Source: Chthoniobacter sp. (GTDB taxonomy: Bacteria > Verrucomicrobiota > Verrucomicrobiia > Chthoniobacterales > Chthoniobacteraceae). Taken from it: a stretch of DNA of 10,263 bases. Shown here piece by piece: positions 1 to 6,402 of this stretch (position 1 is the first letter of the stretch; every line of letters begins with the position of its first letter). The stretch is from positions 1 through 10,263 of the forward strand of contig JANXSB010000484.1 in assembly GCA_025352865.1 (NCBI GenBank), written 5' to 3'. Both the position numbers and the translations under genes were made by a program. The notes under the pieces are model-generated. The model was not told the origin of the DNA, did not search any database, and saw only the letters and a list, made by a program, of their open reading frames with translations.

Positions 1-1
1 C

Positions 2-517
2 GCGCAGGACGCCGCGCCCGCCGAAATCCACGCGCTGCGCGACCGCCTGCTCGACGCAGTCAACAAAGCCGACTTCGACAAAATGGCCGCGTGTCTCGCC
101 GTGAACGCCGTCATCACCTACCAGAACGCCGAGGTCGCGCGCGGTCGCGACGGCGTGAAAGCATTCCTGATCGAGAAGACCGGCGGCCCGGAAAAAATCG
201 TCGAGAACTTCCACGCCGACGTGAAGACCGACGACATCACCTTTCTCCCCGGCGGCACCACCGCGCTCGCCACAGGCAGCTCCGCGGAGACTTACAAAAT
301 GGCGCACGGCGCAGACCTCGCGCTCGATGGACGCTGGACCGCCACGCTCGTGAAAGCCGATGGCCAGTGGCTCGTCGCCGCGCTGCACTGCTCGACGAAT
401 CCGTTCAAGAGCCCCGTCGTCGAGGCCACGAAAAAAGCCGGCGTCACCGCCAGCATCGGCAGCATCATCATCGGCCTCATTGTCGGCTGGCTGCTCGGGC
501 GGAAGCGGGTGTTTTGA
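2..517 (+). CDS. Exported NTF2/SnoaL-like protein with C-terminal membrane helix (5' truncated)
   Basis: The reading frame is open from the left edge, so the real start lies outside the window; 171 codons plus TGA are visible. The first residues, AQDAAP, look like the end of a signal peptide followed by the mature N-terminus, and the SGNH protein in this window has a similar AFA-QDAP junction. The body matches the NTF2-like/SnoaL-like (DUF4440-type) fold: an opening amphipathic helix (LRDRLLDAVNKADF), then VITYQNAEVARG, and a typical closing strand RWTATLVKADGQWLVAALH. After this cone-shaped domain comes a hydrophobic helix (SIIIGLIVGWLLG) ending in RKRVF, which should anchor the protein in the inner membrane with a short basic tail in the cytoplasm. 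NTF2-like domains bind small ligands or act as enzymes, and the sequence does not show which. The gene converges on the TPR gene, with 36 bp between stop codons and no clear terminator there. Confidence 0.75.
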   Translation, partial: AQDAAPAEIHALRDRLLDAVNKADFDKMAACLAVNAVITYQNAEVARGRDGVKAFLIEKTGGPEKIVENFHADVKTDDITFLPGGTTALATGSSAETYKMAHGADLALDGRWTATLVKADGQWLVAALHCSTNPFKSPVVEATKKAGVTASIGSIIIGLIVGWLLGRKRVF

Positions 518-553
518 AAGACCGTCGGAGCCTTCGCCGGGCTACGCTCAAAA

Positions 554-2575
554 TCACTGCTCCACCGCCGGAGCCGCTGGCCCTGGCGGCGGCGTCTCAT
601 TCCCCTTGGTCAGCTTCTGCTTTGCTGCCTCGATCTTCTCCGCGACTTTCTTGTTATCCTCGAGGGCCAGGGACTTCTGCCACGCGCTCAAGGCCTCGGC
701 GGTTTTACCGAGCTTGAGGTAGGCTTCGCCGATGTGGTCGAGCACGGTGGCGTCGTCTTTCTGCTCTTCGAGGAGGACGTTTTCCTGCGCGTGGAGGAGT
801 TCCTTGAGCGCATGCTCGAAGTCGCCTTTGCGAAAGTAATACCAGCCGAGACTGTCGATGTATTCGCCTTTGTCCGGCTCGATGGCGATGGCCTTCTTAA
901 TCAGGTCGCCGGCTTCGTCGAGGTGCTCGTTCCGGTCGGCCCACATATAACCGAGATAGTTATAGGACTGCGCGTTATTCGGTTCGAGTTCGATGCTGCG
1001 CTTGAGCAGCTCGGCGGCTTTGTCAAAAAGGCCGGCCTGCTCGGCGGCGGCTCCGTAGCTGAAATAGAACTCGGCATTGAGCAATTCCTCATGGCTGGCC
1101 TCGGCGAGCGCTTGGGCGTCGGAGAAGGCGGCGAGGGCTTCGTTGTGGCGTTTCGCCATGCTGAGGGCCATGCCGAGGATGTAACTGAGCGCGGGGCGCT
1201 CGGCGTATTTTTTGCGCGCGGCCTGGAGGATGTCGATGGCGCGGTCATAGTGCTTCGTGCGGAGCAGGAGCAGACCGAGGCGCTCGTGGCTCACCGGGTC
1301 GCGGTCGTCGAGCATCAGGCTGTGCTCGAAGTTGGTGAGGGCTTTTTCGAGGTTGGGGTCGGCATTTTTCCCGTTGCCAGCCGAGCTGTTCATCTCGGCC
1401 TTTTGCAGGTAAAGCTCACCGAGCAGTTCATAGGTCTCAAAGCGGAGCGGGCTGTCTTTGATGATGTCTTCGAGCTGCCGGATGGCTTCGTCGCGCTGGT
1501 CGGTGACGAGGAAGCTGCGGGCGAGTTTGTCGCGGACGTTGTTCAGTGGCGGGTCGTCGGCGTCCTGTTTGAGACTGAGGATGGCGAGGTAAAAGGGGAT
1601 GGCTTCCTTGACTTGTTTCGAGAGGACGAAGTAGTCGGCAACCTTCGTCAGAATCTGCGCGTCGCCCTTCCCGAGTTCCGCGGCCCTGCGGAAAGCGGCG
1701 TTCATTCTCTGGAGCTGTGCAGGCTCGGCGGCACCATCCTCTTTCAGCCAAAGCCGCTGCTCGAGTTCGCCGAGTTGCGCCCAGTATTTCGGCACGGAGC
1801 TGGCCGATTTTGCGGCGCGGTCGAGGAGTTCCCCGGCCTTCTTTTCCTGCCCGTTCGCGGCGTAGAGTTCATACACGGCTTGAAGCGCGGCAAAATTTTC
1901 CGGCGCGAGCGCGAGCGCTTGCTCGGCGTATTTGATCGCGAGGTCGGGCTTGTTCAGGTTCTTCGCGTAAAGCTGCGAGAGGTAGATGCAGGGCAGCGGC
2001 TCTTTGGGCGCGGCTTTGATGGCGTCCTTGAGCACCTGGATGGCGGCCGACGGGTCGTTCCGGCGCGCGAGTTCGTAGGCCACTTTGACGGCGAGTTCGG
2101 GATTGCCGGGATCGAGGTCGAGCGCCTTGCGATAGCTCTCCAGCATTTTCTCCTGATCGGAATTTTCCTCGGCGACAAAGCCCTGCGCAAACGCGGCGAA
2201 GGCGTCCGCCTTTTTCTCATCCTCGATTTTCAGCGCGAGGTCGGGCGCGTTCGGGCGGCCGGGCGAGGGAAAGGCGTCGGCAAACTCCGGCGCACCTTTC
2301 GCGGCCGGAGCGAGCGGTGCGGAAAGCGCCGGCAGCTCCGTGGGAGCGGACTTTCCGGGCGCGCGATGCACGGGCGTGGCGGCGATGGGTTCCTTCGCGG
2401 GAACCTTCGGTGCAGGCGTAGCGGACGCTGCTTTTTCCGCAGGTTTCGCGGGCGCTTTTGCGGCGGGAGACGGCCTGCCCGCTTGATCCGCGAGCAGCGG
2501 AGTGGCGATGAGTGAACAGCCAGCAGCGAGCGTCCAACACCCTTTTTTAACCCTGGCAAAGCGGCGCGAATTCAT
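554..2575 (-). CDS. Exported TPR-repeat protein
   Basis: A 673-residue protein. I chose the ATG at 2575 because it gives a signal peptide (basic MNSRRFARVKK, then a hydrophobic stretch to about residue 29, cleavage likely near LLA-DQA). The frame stays open upstream to about 2782, but that extension overlaps the small basic gene in another frame and has no signal peptide. Residues 35-115 are a low-complexity Ala/Pro/Lys linker. From about 123 to 645 there are consecutive tetratricopeptide repeats with the usual A-x-x-x-Y...A...L-x-P pattern. The last repeats (from about 538: YNYLGYMWADR, later YIDSLGWYYFRKGD) match the well-conserved C-terminal module of large exported bacterial TPR proteins. 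The tail is Pro/Ala-rich. The likely role is a periplasmic or envelope scaffold for protein contacts; no catalytic domain is seen. LAAGC near residue 20 resembles a weak lipobox, but hydrophobic residues follow the Cys, so ordinary signal peptidase cleavage is more likely. Confidence 0.88.
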   Translation of the reverse strand: MNSRRFARVKKGCWTLAAGCSLIATPLLADQAGRPSPAAKAPAKPAEKAASATPAPKVPAKEPIAATPVHRAPGKSAPTELPALSAPLAPAAKGAPEFADAFPSPGRPNAPDLALKIEDEKKADAFAAFAQGFVAEENSDQEKMLESYRKALDLDPGNPELAVKVAYELARRNDPSAAIQVLKDAIKAAPKEPLPCIYLSQLYAKNLNKPDLAIKYAEQALALAPENFAALQAVYELYAANGQEKKAGELLDRAAKSASSVPKYWAQLGELEQRLWLKEDGAAEPAQLQRMNAAFRRAAELGKGDAQILTKVADYFVLSKQVKEAIPFYLAILSLKQDADDPPLNNVRDKLARSFLVTDQRDEAIRQLEDIIKDSPLRFETYELLGELYLQKAEMNSSAGNGKNADPNLEKALTNFEHSLMLDDRDPVSHERLGLLLLRTKHYDRAIDILQAARKKYAERPALSYILGMALSMAKRHNEALAAFSDAQALAEASHEELLNAEFYFSYGAAAEQAGLFDKAAELLKRSIELEPNNAQSYNYLGYMWADRNEHLDEAGDLIKKAIAIEPDKGEYIDSLGWYYFRKGDFEHALKELLHAQENVLLEEQKDDATVLDHIGEAYLKLGKTAEALSAWQKSLALEDNKKVAEKIEAAKQKLTKGNETPPPGPAAPAVEQ

Positions 2576-2592
2576 GCCGCGCACTCTAGGCG

Positions 2593-2697
2593 CTAGGACT
2601 TGTAGCGCAAACGCTTCTTGTGGCGGTTTTCCTTCATCCGCTTCTTGCGTTTGTGCTTGGCGATTTTGGCCTTCCGGCGCTTTTTGAGTGAACCCAT
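2593..2697 (-). CDS. Small basic COX24/AURKAIP1-type protein, probable ribosomal protein (bS22/mS38-like)
   Basis: A 34-residue reading frame, ATG at 2697 to TAG at 2593. It begins MGSLKKRRKAKIAKHKRKK, continues with RMKENRHKKRL and ends RYKS; over half the residues are Lys or Arg. This is the pattern of the bacterial AURKAIP1/COX24-domain family. Mitochondrial relatives (AURKAIP1 and Cox24) are small-subunit ribosomal protein mS38, and the similar actinobacterial MGSxxKKRRKRM protein is ribosomal protein bS22. By analogy this one should sit in the small ribosomal subunit bound to rRNA; that is inference. It lies 17 bp upstream of the TPR gene on the same strand, so the two may be co-transcribed. 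No Shine-Dalgarno precedes it; instead the mRNA carries CACACCTCCAA directly before the ATG, which contains the anti-SD core itself. The gene is easily missed because of its size and because the TPR frame reads through it. Confidence 0.82.
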   Translation of the reverse strand: MGSLKKRRKAKIAKHKRKKRMKENRHKKRLRYKS

Positions 2698-2739
2698 TTG
2701 GAGGTGTGTTTTTTCGTTGAGGGGCGGCGAGAGAATCAT

Positions 2740-2760
2740 GGTTGCCCACTTGGCGCAACC
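2740..2760. repeat. Small inverted repeat upstream of the COX24-type gene
   Basis: GGTTGC (2740-2745) and GCAACC (2755-2760) pair perfectly around a 9-nt loop. No T-run follows on either strand, so it is not a standard terminator. It sits about 43 bp upstream of the small basic gene and could lie in its promoter or leader; function unknown and it may be chance. Confidence 0.3.
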
Positions 2761-2799
2761 GGAATTTTGGGAAGTCGTTCACTTTGCGAAAAACGACCC

Positions 2800-2933
2800 G
2801 TCATCCTGAGCGCAGTTCCCCGCGGGCGAAGGCGGCGGGAAAAGCCACGCTCATCTCCCACCACCTTTCCCGAAGAAATAGTGAGAGGTCCTTCGACTGC
2901 ACTGCGCAAAGCCTCCGCTCTGGCCAGGATGAC
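2800..2933. repeat. Degenerate palindromic interspersed repeat (GTCATCCTGAGC type)
   Basis: The ends form a perfect 9-bp inverted repeat: GTCATCCTG at 2800-2808 and CAGGATGAC at 2925-2933. Inside are modules such as GAGAGGTCCTTCGACTGC (2883-2900). From memory, intergenic elements with GTCATCCTGAGCG ends and an AGGTCCTTCGAC core recur in many environmental bacterial genomes. Here the arms are diverged inside the terminal 9 bp. The element fills the gap between the hisG stop (2941) and the leader of the downstream gene, with no coding potential of its own. It could fold in the hisG 3' transcript and protect or end it, but there is no T-run. Confidence 0.6.
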
Positions 2934-2940
2934 AGGGTTT

Positions 2941-3828
2941 TCAGTACACCACCTTGTTCAGCGGATACTCAATGATGCCCTCGGCCCCCAGCGCCTTGAG
3001 CTGCGGGATGATCTCGCGGACGATCTTTTCATCAATGATCGTCTCGACCGCGATCCATCCATCCGTGGCCAGCTTCGAGATGGTCGGGTTGCGCAGCGCG
3101 GGCAGCGCCTGGAGCAGTTCCGCGAGCCGCGTCTCGGGCAGGTTCATTTTCAAACCCACCTTGTCGCGCGCGGCAAACGCGCCCTTCAGCAGCAGAACGA
3201 GGTTCTCGATCTTCGCCTTTTTCCACGCATCGCCGAGCGCCGCGTGATTCGCGATGAACTGCGGCGACGACTCCATGATCGTCTCCAAAATCCGCAGCTT
3301 ATTCGCACGCAGCGACGAGCCCGTCTCGGTCACATCCACGATGGCGTCCACGAGGTCGGGCACCTTCACCTCCGTCGCGCCCCACGAAAACTCAATCGTC
3401 GCGGTCACGCCATTTTGCGCGAGGTAGCGGCGGGTCATTTCCACCGCCTCGGTGGCGATCACCTTGCCCTGCAAGTCCCGCACCGACTGGATCGGCGAGT
3501 CCTCCGGCACCGCGATCACCCAGCGCGTCGGCGCGCTGCTCGTCTTGGAAAAAGTCATCTCGCAGAGCCGCGCGACATCGGAGCCGTTGTTTTCGATCCA
3601 GTCCTTGCCGGTCAGTCCGCAGTCGAGAAAGCCGTGCTCCACGTAGCGCGAAATCTCCTGCGCGCGGAGCAGCCGGATGACCAGCTCCGGGTCATCCACG
3701 GCGGGCTTGTACGAGCGGCTCGCGCCGGAGATGTTGAATCCGGCTTTGGCAAATAGGGCGAAGGTCGGCTCCTGCAGGCTGCCCGAGGGCAGGCCCACGC
3801 GGAGCACGCGGCTGGCGGTGTCTTTCAT
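2941..3828 (-). CDS. hisG: ATP phosphoribosyltransferase, long form
   Basis: A 295-residue HisG that catalyses the first committed step of histidine synthesis, joining ATP and PRPP to give phosphoribosyl-ATP in the cytoplasm. Recognisable parts are the N-terminal LPSGSLQEPT (13-22), DCGLTGKDWI (69-78), and the PRPP-binding signature around 153-173 with VPDLVDAIVDVTETGSSL. Residues about 218-293 form the C-terminal regulatory ACT-like HisG_C domain (GLKMNLPETRL...IIEYPLNKVVY). This domain marks the long form, which works as a hexamer, is feedback-inhibited by histidine and does not need HisZ. Length is normal for the class. The ATG at 3828 is the only sensible start. No other his gene is in the window, so it is a detached his gene or the end of a cluster split elsewhere. 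The start is preceded by a hairpin and T-run instead of an SD. Confidence 0.96.
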   Translation of the reverse strand: MKDTASRVLRVGLPSGSLQEPTFALFAKAGFNISGASRSYKPAVDDPELVIRLLRAQEISRYVEHGFLDCGLTGKDWIENNGSDVARLCEMTFSKTSSAPTRWVIAVPEDSPIQSVRDLQGKVIATEAVEMTRRYLAQNGVTATIEFSWGATEVKVPDLVDAIVDVTETGSSLRANKLRILETIMESSPQFIANHAALGDAWKKAKIENLVLLLKGAFAARDKVGLKMNLPETRLAELLQALPALRNPTISKLATDGWIAVETIIDEKIVREIIPQLKALGAEGIIEYPLNKVVY

Positions 3829-3831
3829 GGG

Positions 3832-3858
3832 AAAAAGGGACGCGAAGCTAGGCGCGTC
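3832..3858 (-). terminator. Terminator-like hairpin directly before hisG
   Basis: Read on the minus strand, GACGCG and CGCGTC (plus 3853-3858 and 3839-3844) form a 6-bp stem with an 8-nt loop, followed by CCTTTTTCCC (T-run at 3832-3836) and then the hisG ATG at 3828. A second stem, TCGCCCG/CGGGCGA at 3857-3873 with a 3-nt loop, lies just upstream and shares one base pair with it, so the two may be alternatives. This arrangement would end transcripts from the SGNH gene, but it also occupies the place of a hisG ribosome binding site. The stem is short; confidence is low. Confidence 0.35.
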
Positions 3859-3900
3859 GCCCGGAGCGGGCGAGGGGAAAATGCGCGCGGAGTCGCGGCC

Positions 3901-5358
3901 TCACTTCATCACCGGCTTCAGCGCGTCGCCCCAGATTTCGTAGCCGCGCTCGGTCGGATGGAGGAAATCGCCCATCATCTCGCGGGAGATCGTGCCGTCG
4001 GGTTGTGTGAGCTTTTCGCCGATGTCGAGAAAGGTGATTCCCGGCGTCTTCCCAAACTCCGCGAGCAGCCTGTTCACCTCCGCGACCTTTGCCCGCATCG
4101 GATCGCCCGCCTTTTCCCCTCGCGGAAAAATGCCCATCAGCACGATGCGCGATGCCGGCGATTTCGCACGGATGCGCAGCAGCACCTCGCGCACGCCCTC
4201 CGCGATTTCCGCCGGCGTGTTGTCCGGCGCGTTTTGCGTTTTCGCGAAATTGTTCGTCCCGATATTCACCACCACCACGCGCGGATGCAGCCCGTCGAAC
4301 TCGCCGTGATCCAGCCGCCAGAGGACGTTTTGCACGCGGTCCCAGCCAAAGCCGAGATTCAGCACGCGCTTGCCGGCAAAGGTCTTCGCAAACGCCTGGC
4401 CGCCGTTCTGCTGCTGGCCCGGCGTCTCCGGCACGCCGCCCCAGAGGTGCGTGATGGAATCGCCAATGAGCACGATCTCGGGACTCGTCTCATCCTTGAT
4501 CTTGAGGATCGCGTCGTGCCGCTGCCACCAGTCGTAGGAAGCATTCTCCAGCTTCGAGCGCGGGATCAGCGCCGTGTTCGTGGGCGGCGCGTCGTGCGGC
4601 TGGTCGCCGAAAAGCTCGCACAGCACCGGCTCCATCGCCCGCGCCCAGGCCAGCGCGCCGTCGGGCGACGGGTGGAGCTGGTCGGGCATCAGCTTCGGAT
4701 CGAGCGTCCCGTCGAGCCGGAGAAAGGCGTGGTTCACATCGAGAAAAAACACGCTCTTCCCATCGGCCAGCTTCGCCACCAGCTCGCCCGCGCGCAGATT
4801 CGTGGCGAAGCGTTTCTCCGCGCTCCCGCGCTCCGTGCCGTCCGCCTTTTTATACACATTCGTCCGCGGAAAAATCCGCAGCAGCAGGATCTTCGTCGCC
4901 GGACATTTCTCCCGCAGCAGCTTCACGATCGCCGCCGTCCCTTCCGCGATCTGCTCCGGCGTGCTCACGACCTGGTAGTTCGCGTCGTCCGAATTGTTCG
5001 TCCCGATGAGCAGCACCGCCACCTTCGGCGACTGTCCCTCCAGCTCCCCGTTCGCCAGATTCCACAAAATATTCTCCGTCCGCCCGCCGCTATACCCGAG
5101 CCCGATGGCATTGCGCGGCGCAAAGAACTGCTCCCACACCGCCTTGTAAGCCGCATTGTCAAAATTGTGCGTGATCGAATCCCCGATCAGCAGCAGGTCG
5201 AACGCGTGCCCCTTGATCGCCGCCACCTTCTCCGCATGCCGCTTCTCCATCCCACCCTGCGGCACCGGCACCGCCGCCGAACTCGGCGCGTCTTGGGCGA
5301 AAGCGGACGCGATGCAGAGGAGCGAAACGGCGAGCGGGTGGAGGAATCGGGGAAACAT
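3901..5358 (-). CDS. Secreted protein with two tandem SGNH/GDSL hydrolase domains
   Basis: A 485-residue protein. The ATG at 5358 starts a clean signal peptide (MFPRFLHPLAVSLLCIASAFA, cleavage before QDAP). An ATG at 5379 would add seven residues; the frame continues to a TTG near 5502, which would bury the signal. Domain 1 (about 45-250) has all SGNH blocks: LIGDSITH with Ser61, GLGYSGGR with Gly88, LIGTNN with Asn121, and DQLHP with Asp226 and His229. Domain 2 (about 285-485) repeats them: LIGDSITH with Ser301, NLGFGWDR with Gly336, NIGTNN with Asn369, and DFLHP with Asp464 and His467. Both therefore look catalytically complete. They resemble the PAF-acetylhydrolase gamma-like esterases. 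The expected activity is hydrolysis of acyl or acetyl esters, perhaps on polysaccharides, outside the cytoplasm; the substrate cannot be read from sequence. Confidence 0.92.
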   Translation of the reverse strand: MFPRFLHPLAVSLLCIASAFAQDAPSSAAVPVPQGGMEKRHAEKVAAIKGHAFDLLLIGDSITHNFDNAAYKAVWEQFFAPRNAIGLGYSGGRTENILWNLANGELEGQSPKVAVLLIGTNNSDDANYQVVSTPEQIAEGTAAIVKLLREKCPATKILLLRIFPRTNVYKKADGTERGSAEKRFATNLRAGELVAKLADGKSVFFLDVNHAFLRLDGTLDPKLMPDQLHPSPDGALAWARAMEPVLCELFGDQPHDAPPTNTALIPRSKLENASYDWWQRHDAILKIKDETSPEIVLIGDSITHLWGGVPETPGQQQNGGQAFAKTFAGKRVLNLGFGWDRVQNVLWRLDHGEFDGLHPRVVVVNIGTNNFAKTQNAPDNTPAEIAEGVREVLLRIRAKSPASRIVLMGIFPRGEKAGDPMRAKVAEVNRLLAEFGKTPGITFLDIGEKLTQPDGTISREMMGDFLHPTERGYEIWGDALKPVMK

Positions 5359-5568
5359 AAATTTGTGTGCGCCGAGCATCGCGATCACGCCGAAGAAATC
5401 AATGCCGGCGCGATGTTCCGGGGGCGAGATTCTGGAACTGACCCCGCTGCCCCGCTGCCGCCGCCGCTTCCCGTCATTGACGAGTTCCTCAAGGCTTAGC
5501 AAACCGTAGAGTTTCCTTTCCGATTGCCCTTCTTTCGGGTTCGCTTGGCCTGATTTATTTCAAAACCC
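5359..5568. other. Divergent intergenic spacer left of the R-M cassette
   Basis: These 210 bp separate the start of the SGNH gene (minus) from the start of the endonuclease gene (plus), so promoters for both must lie here or nearby. I see no convincing -35/-10 pair on either strand, no C-box-like operator and no ribosome binding site. Base composition changes from GC-rich (5400-5480) to more AT-rich from about 5500 rightwards, which marks the probable left edge of the acquired cassette. The plus strand reads IDEFLKA-stop up to 5499, but this is too short to call a gene remnant. Confidence 0.5.
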
Positions 5569-6402
5569 ATGTCGCCCTACAAAGACTTCACCGCTCGCTT
5601 GAAGTTGCTCATCAGCAAGAATCCACATCTTATCACGACGACGTTGAGCAACATTTTCACGATGCGGTTGATCGGGAACAAGACGCACGGCGACCTGGCT
5701 GAGATCGCGATTGCCGAGTTCATCAACCAGTTCATGTATGACTTCAAGTCGGTGCATGTCGGCAAAGACCTCTATCGCGCGAAGGAGCGCGAGGAGGACA
5801 TCAAGATCATCAACGAAATCACGAAGGCGGAGTTTCCGGTCAGCCTGAAGGCTTACGGCGACGGGCCGCTTCAGCTTTCCACCGACAAGCACTTCCAGAT
5901 GTTCCCGAAGCTCCAATCGCTAGGGACGCTGATTGAAGGCAACGCGCTCGCACAGGTTTGGGCCGACCCTGTTTTCGCCGAGTTTGGCAGTCTGAATGTC
6001 TTGCCGCTCATCTACGACGAGAAGAGACAGCGATGTAACATCCTCGTCTTTGACTCCGAGACCGCCAGAAAGCGCGTAGCGCGCATCGCTTTGGAAGAAG
6101 TGGGATACGGACGCAAGCATCCCGTCTTTCGTTTCCACGACGGTGATGGCGACTACGTTTGCGAAGTGCGCTACGGGAGTGGGACGGCCAATGCTTTGCA
6201 ACGAGGCCTTTGGACGCACACGAAAAACGGCTTCAAGTATTTCGAGAGTGCCACCGATGGGTGGATCGATTACTCGCACAATCACGTCCTCGTGAAATTG
6301 TTCTCGCACGCCCTGGTCGCGACGAGCAAAGGCCACGAAGCGGCTTTGGAAAAGCTCAAGCAGGATATTCAAGAACAGAAACAGCGGTCACATCTCCGAT
6401 GA
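5569..6402 (+). CDS. Putative type II restriction endonuclease (PD-(D/E)xK-like)
   Basis: A 277-residue protein whose stop overlaps the start of an adenine methyltransferase. The assignment as the cognate nuclease rests mainly on that linkage. Internal support is a helix with a conserved acidic residue (HGDLAEIAIAEFI, Glu45), then EEDIKI (Asp78) and a strand FPVSLKAYG (Lys94), the order expected for a PD-(D/E)xK core, although the residue two before Lys is Ser92 and not Asp/Glu. Two other motifs look family-specific: GPLQLSTDK (99-107) and RYGSGTANALQRGLWTHTKNG-type sequence (201-221), which probably contacts DNA. I cannot name a characterised enzyme or a recognition site. No SD precedes the ATG. 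The G+C content is clearly below that of neighbours (line 5641-5700 counts 55%), consistent with horizontal transfer. Alternative: another DNA-processing partner of the methyltransferase. Confidence 0.72.
   Translation: MSPYKDFTARLKLLISKNPHLITTTLSNIFTMRLIGNKTHGDLAEIAIAEFINQFMYDFKSVHVGKDLYRAKEREEDIKIINEITKAEFPVSLKAYGDGPLQLSTDKHFQMFPKLQSLGTLIEGNALAQVWADPVFAEFGSLNVLPLIYDEKRQRCNILVFDSETARKRVARIALEEVGYGRKHPVFRFHDGDGDYVCEVRYGSGTANALQRGLWTHTKNGFKYFESATDGWIDYSHNHVLVKLFSHALVATSKGHEAALEKLKQDIQEQKQRSHLR

Noticed and set aside
518..553. Bidirectional terminator between the convergent NTF2-like and TPR genes
   Set aside because: I could not find a stable stem with a T-run in these 36 bases.
734..2515. 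Long open frame on the plus strand opposite the TPR gene
   Set aside because: It is the antisense shadow of a GC-rich TPR gene. Its translation is repetitive Val/Gly/Leu-rich sequence without a domain, and the minus-strand frame has signal peptide and clear repeats.
2576..2782. N-terminal extension of the TPR protein by 69 residues
   Set aside because: It would bury the signal peptide and it overlaps the small basic gene in another frame.
3958..5499. Long open frame on the plus strand opposite the SGNH gene
   Set aside because: Arg/His-rich translation typical of antisense GC-rich DNA; the minus strand carries two complete SGNH domains.
5434..5499. Possible 3' remnant of a plus-strand gene (ends IDEFLKA-stop)
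   Set aside because: Too short and Pro/Arg-rich upstream; no recognisable family.
6159..6398. N-terminal extension of the methyltransferase by 80 residues
   Set aside because: It lies wholly inside the endonuclease gene and has Arg-rich shadow composition; the ATGA overlap start gives a normal D12 N-terminus.
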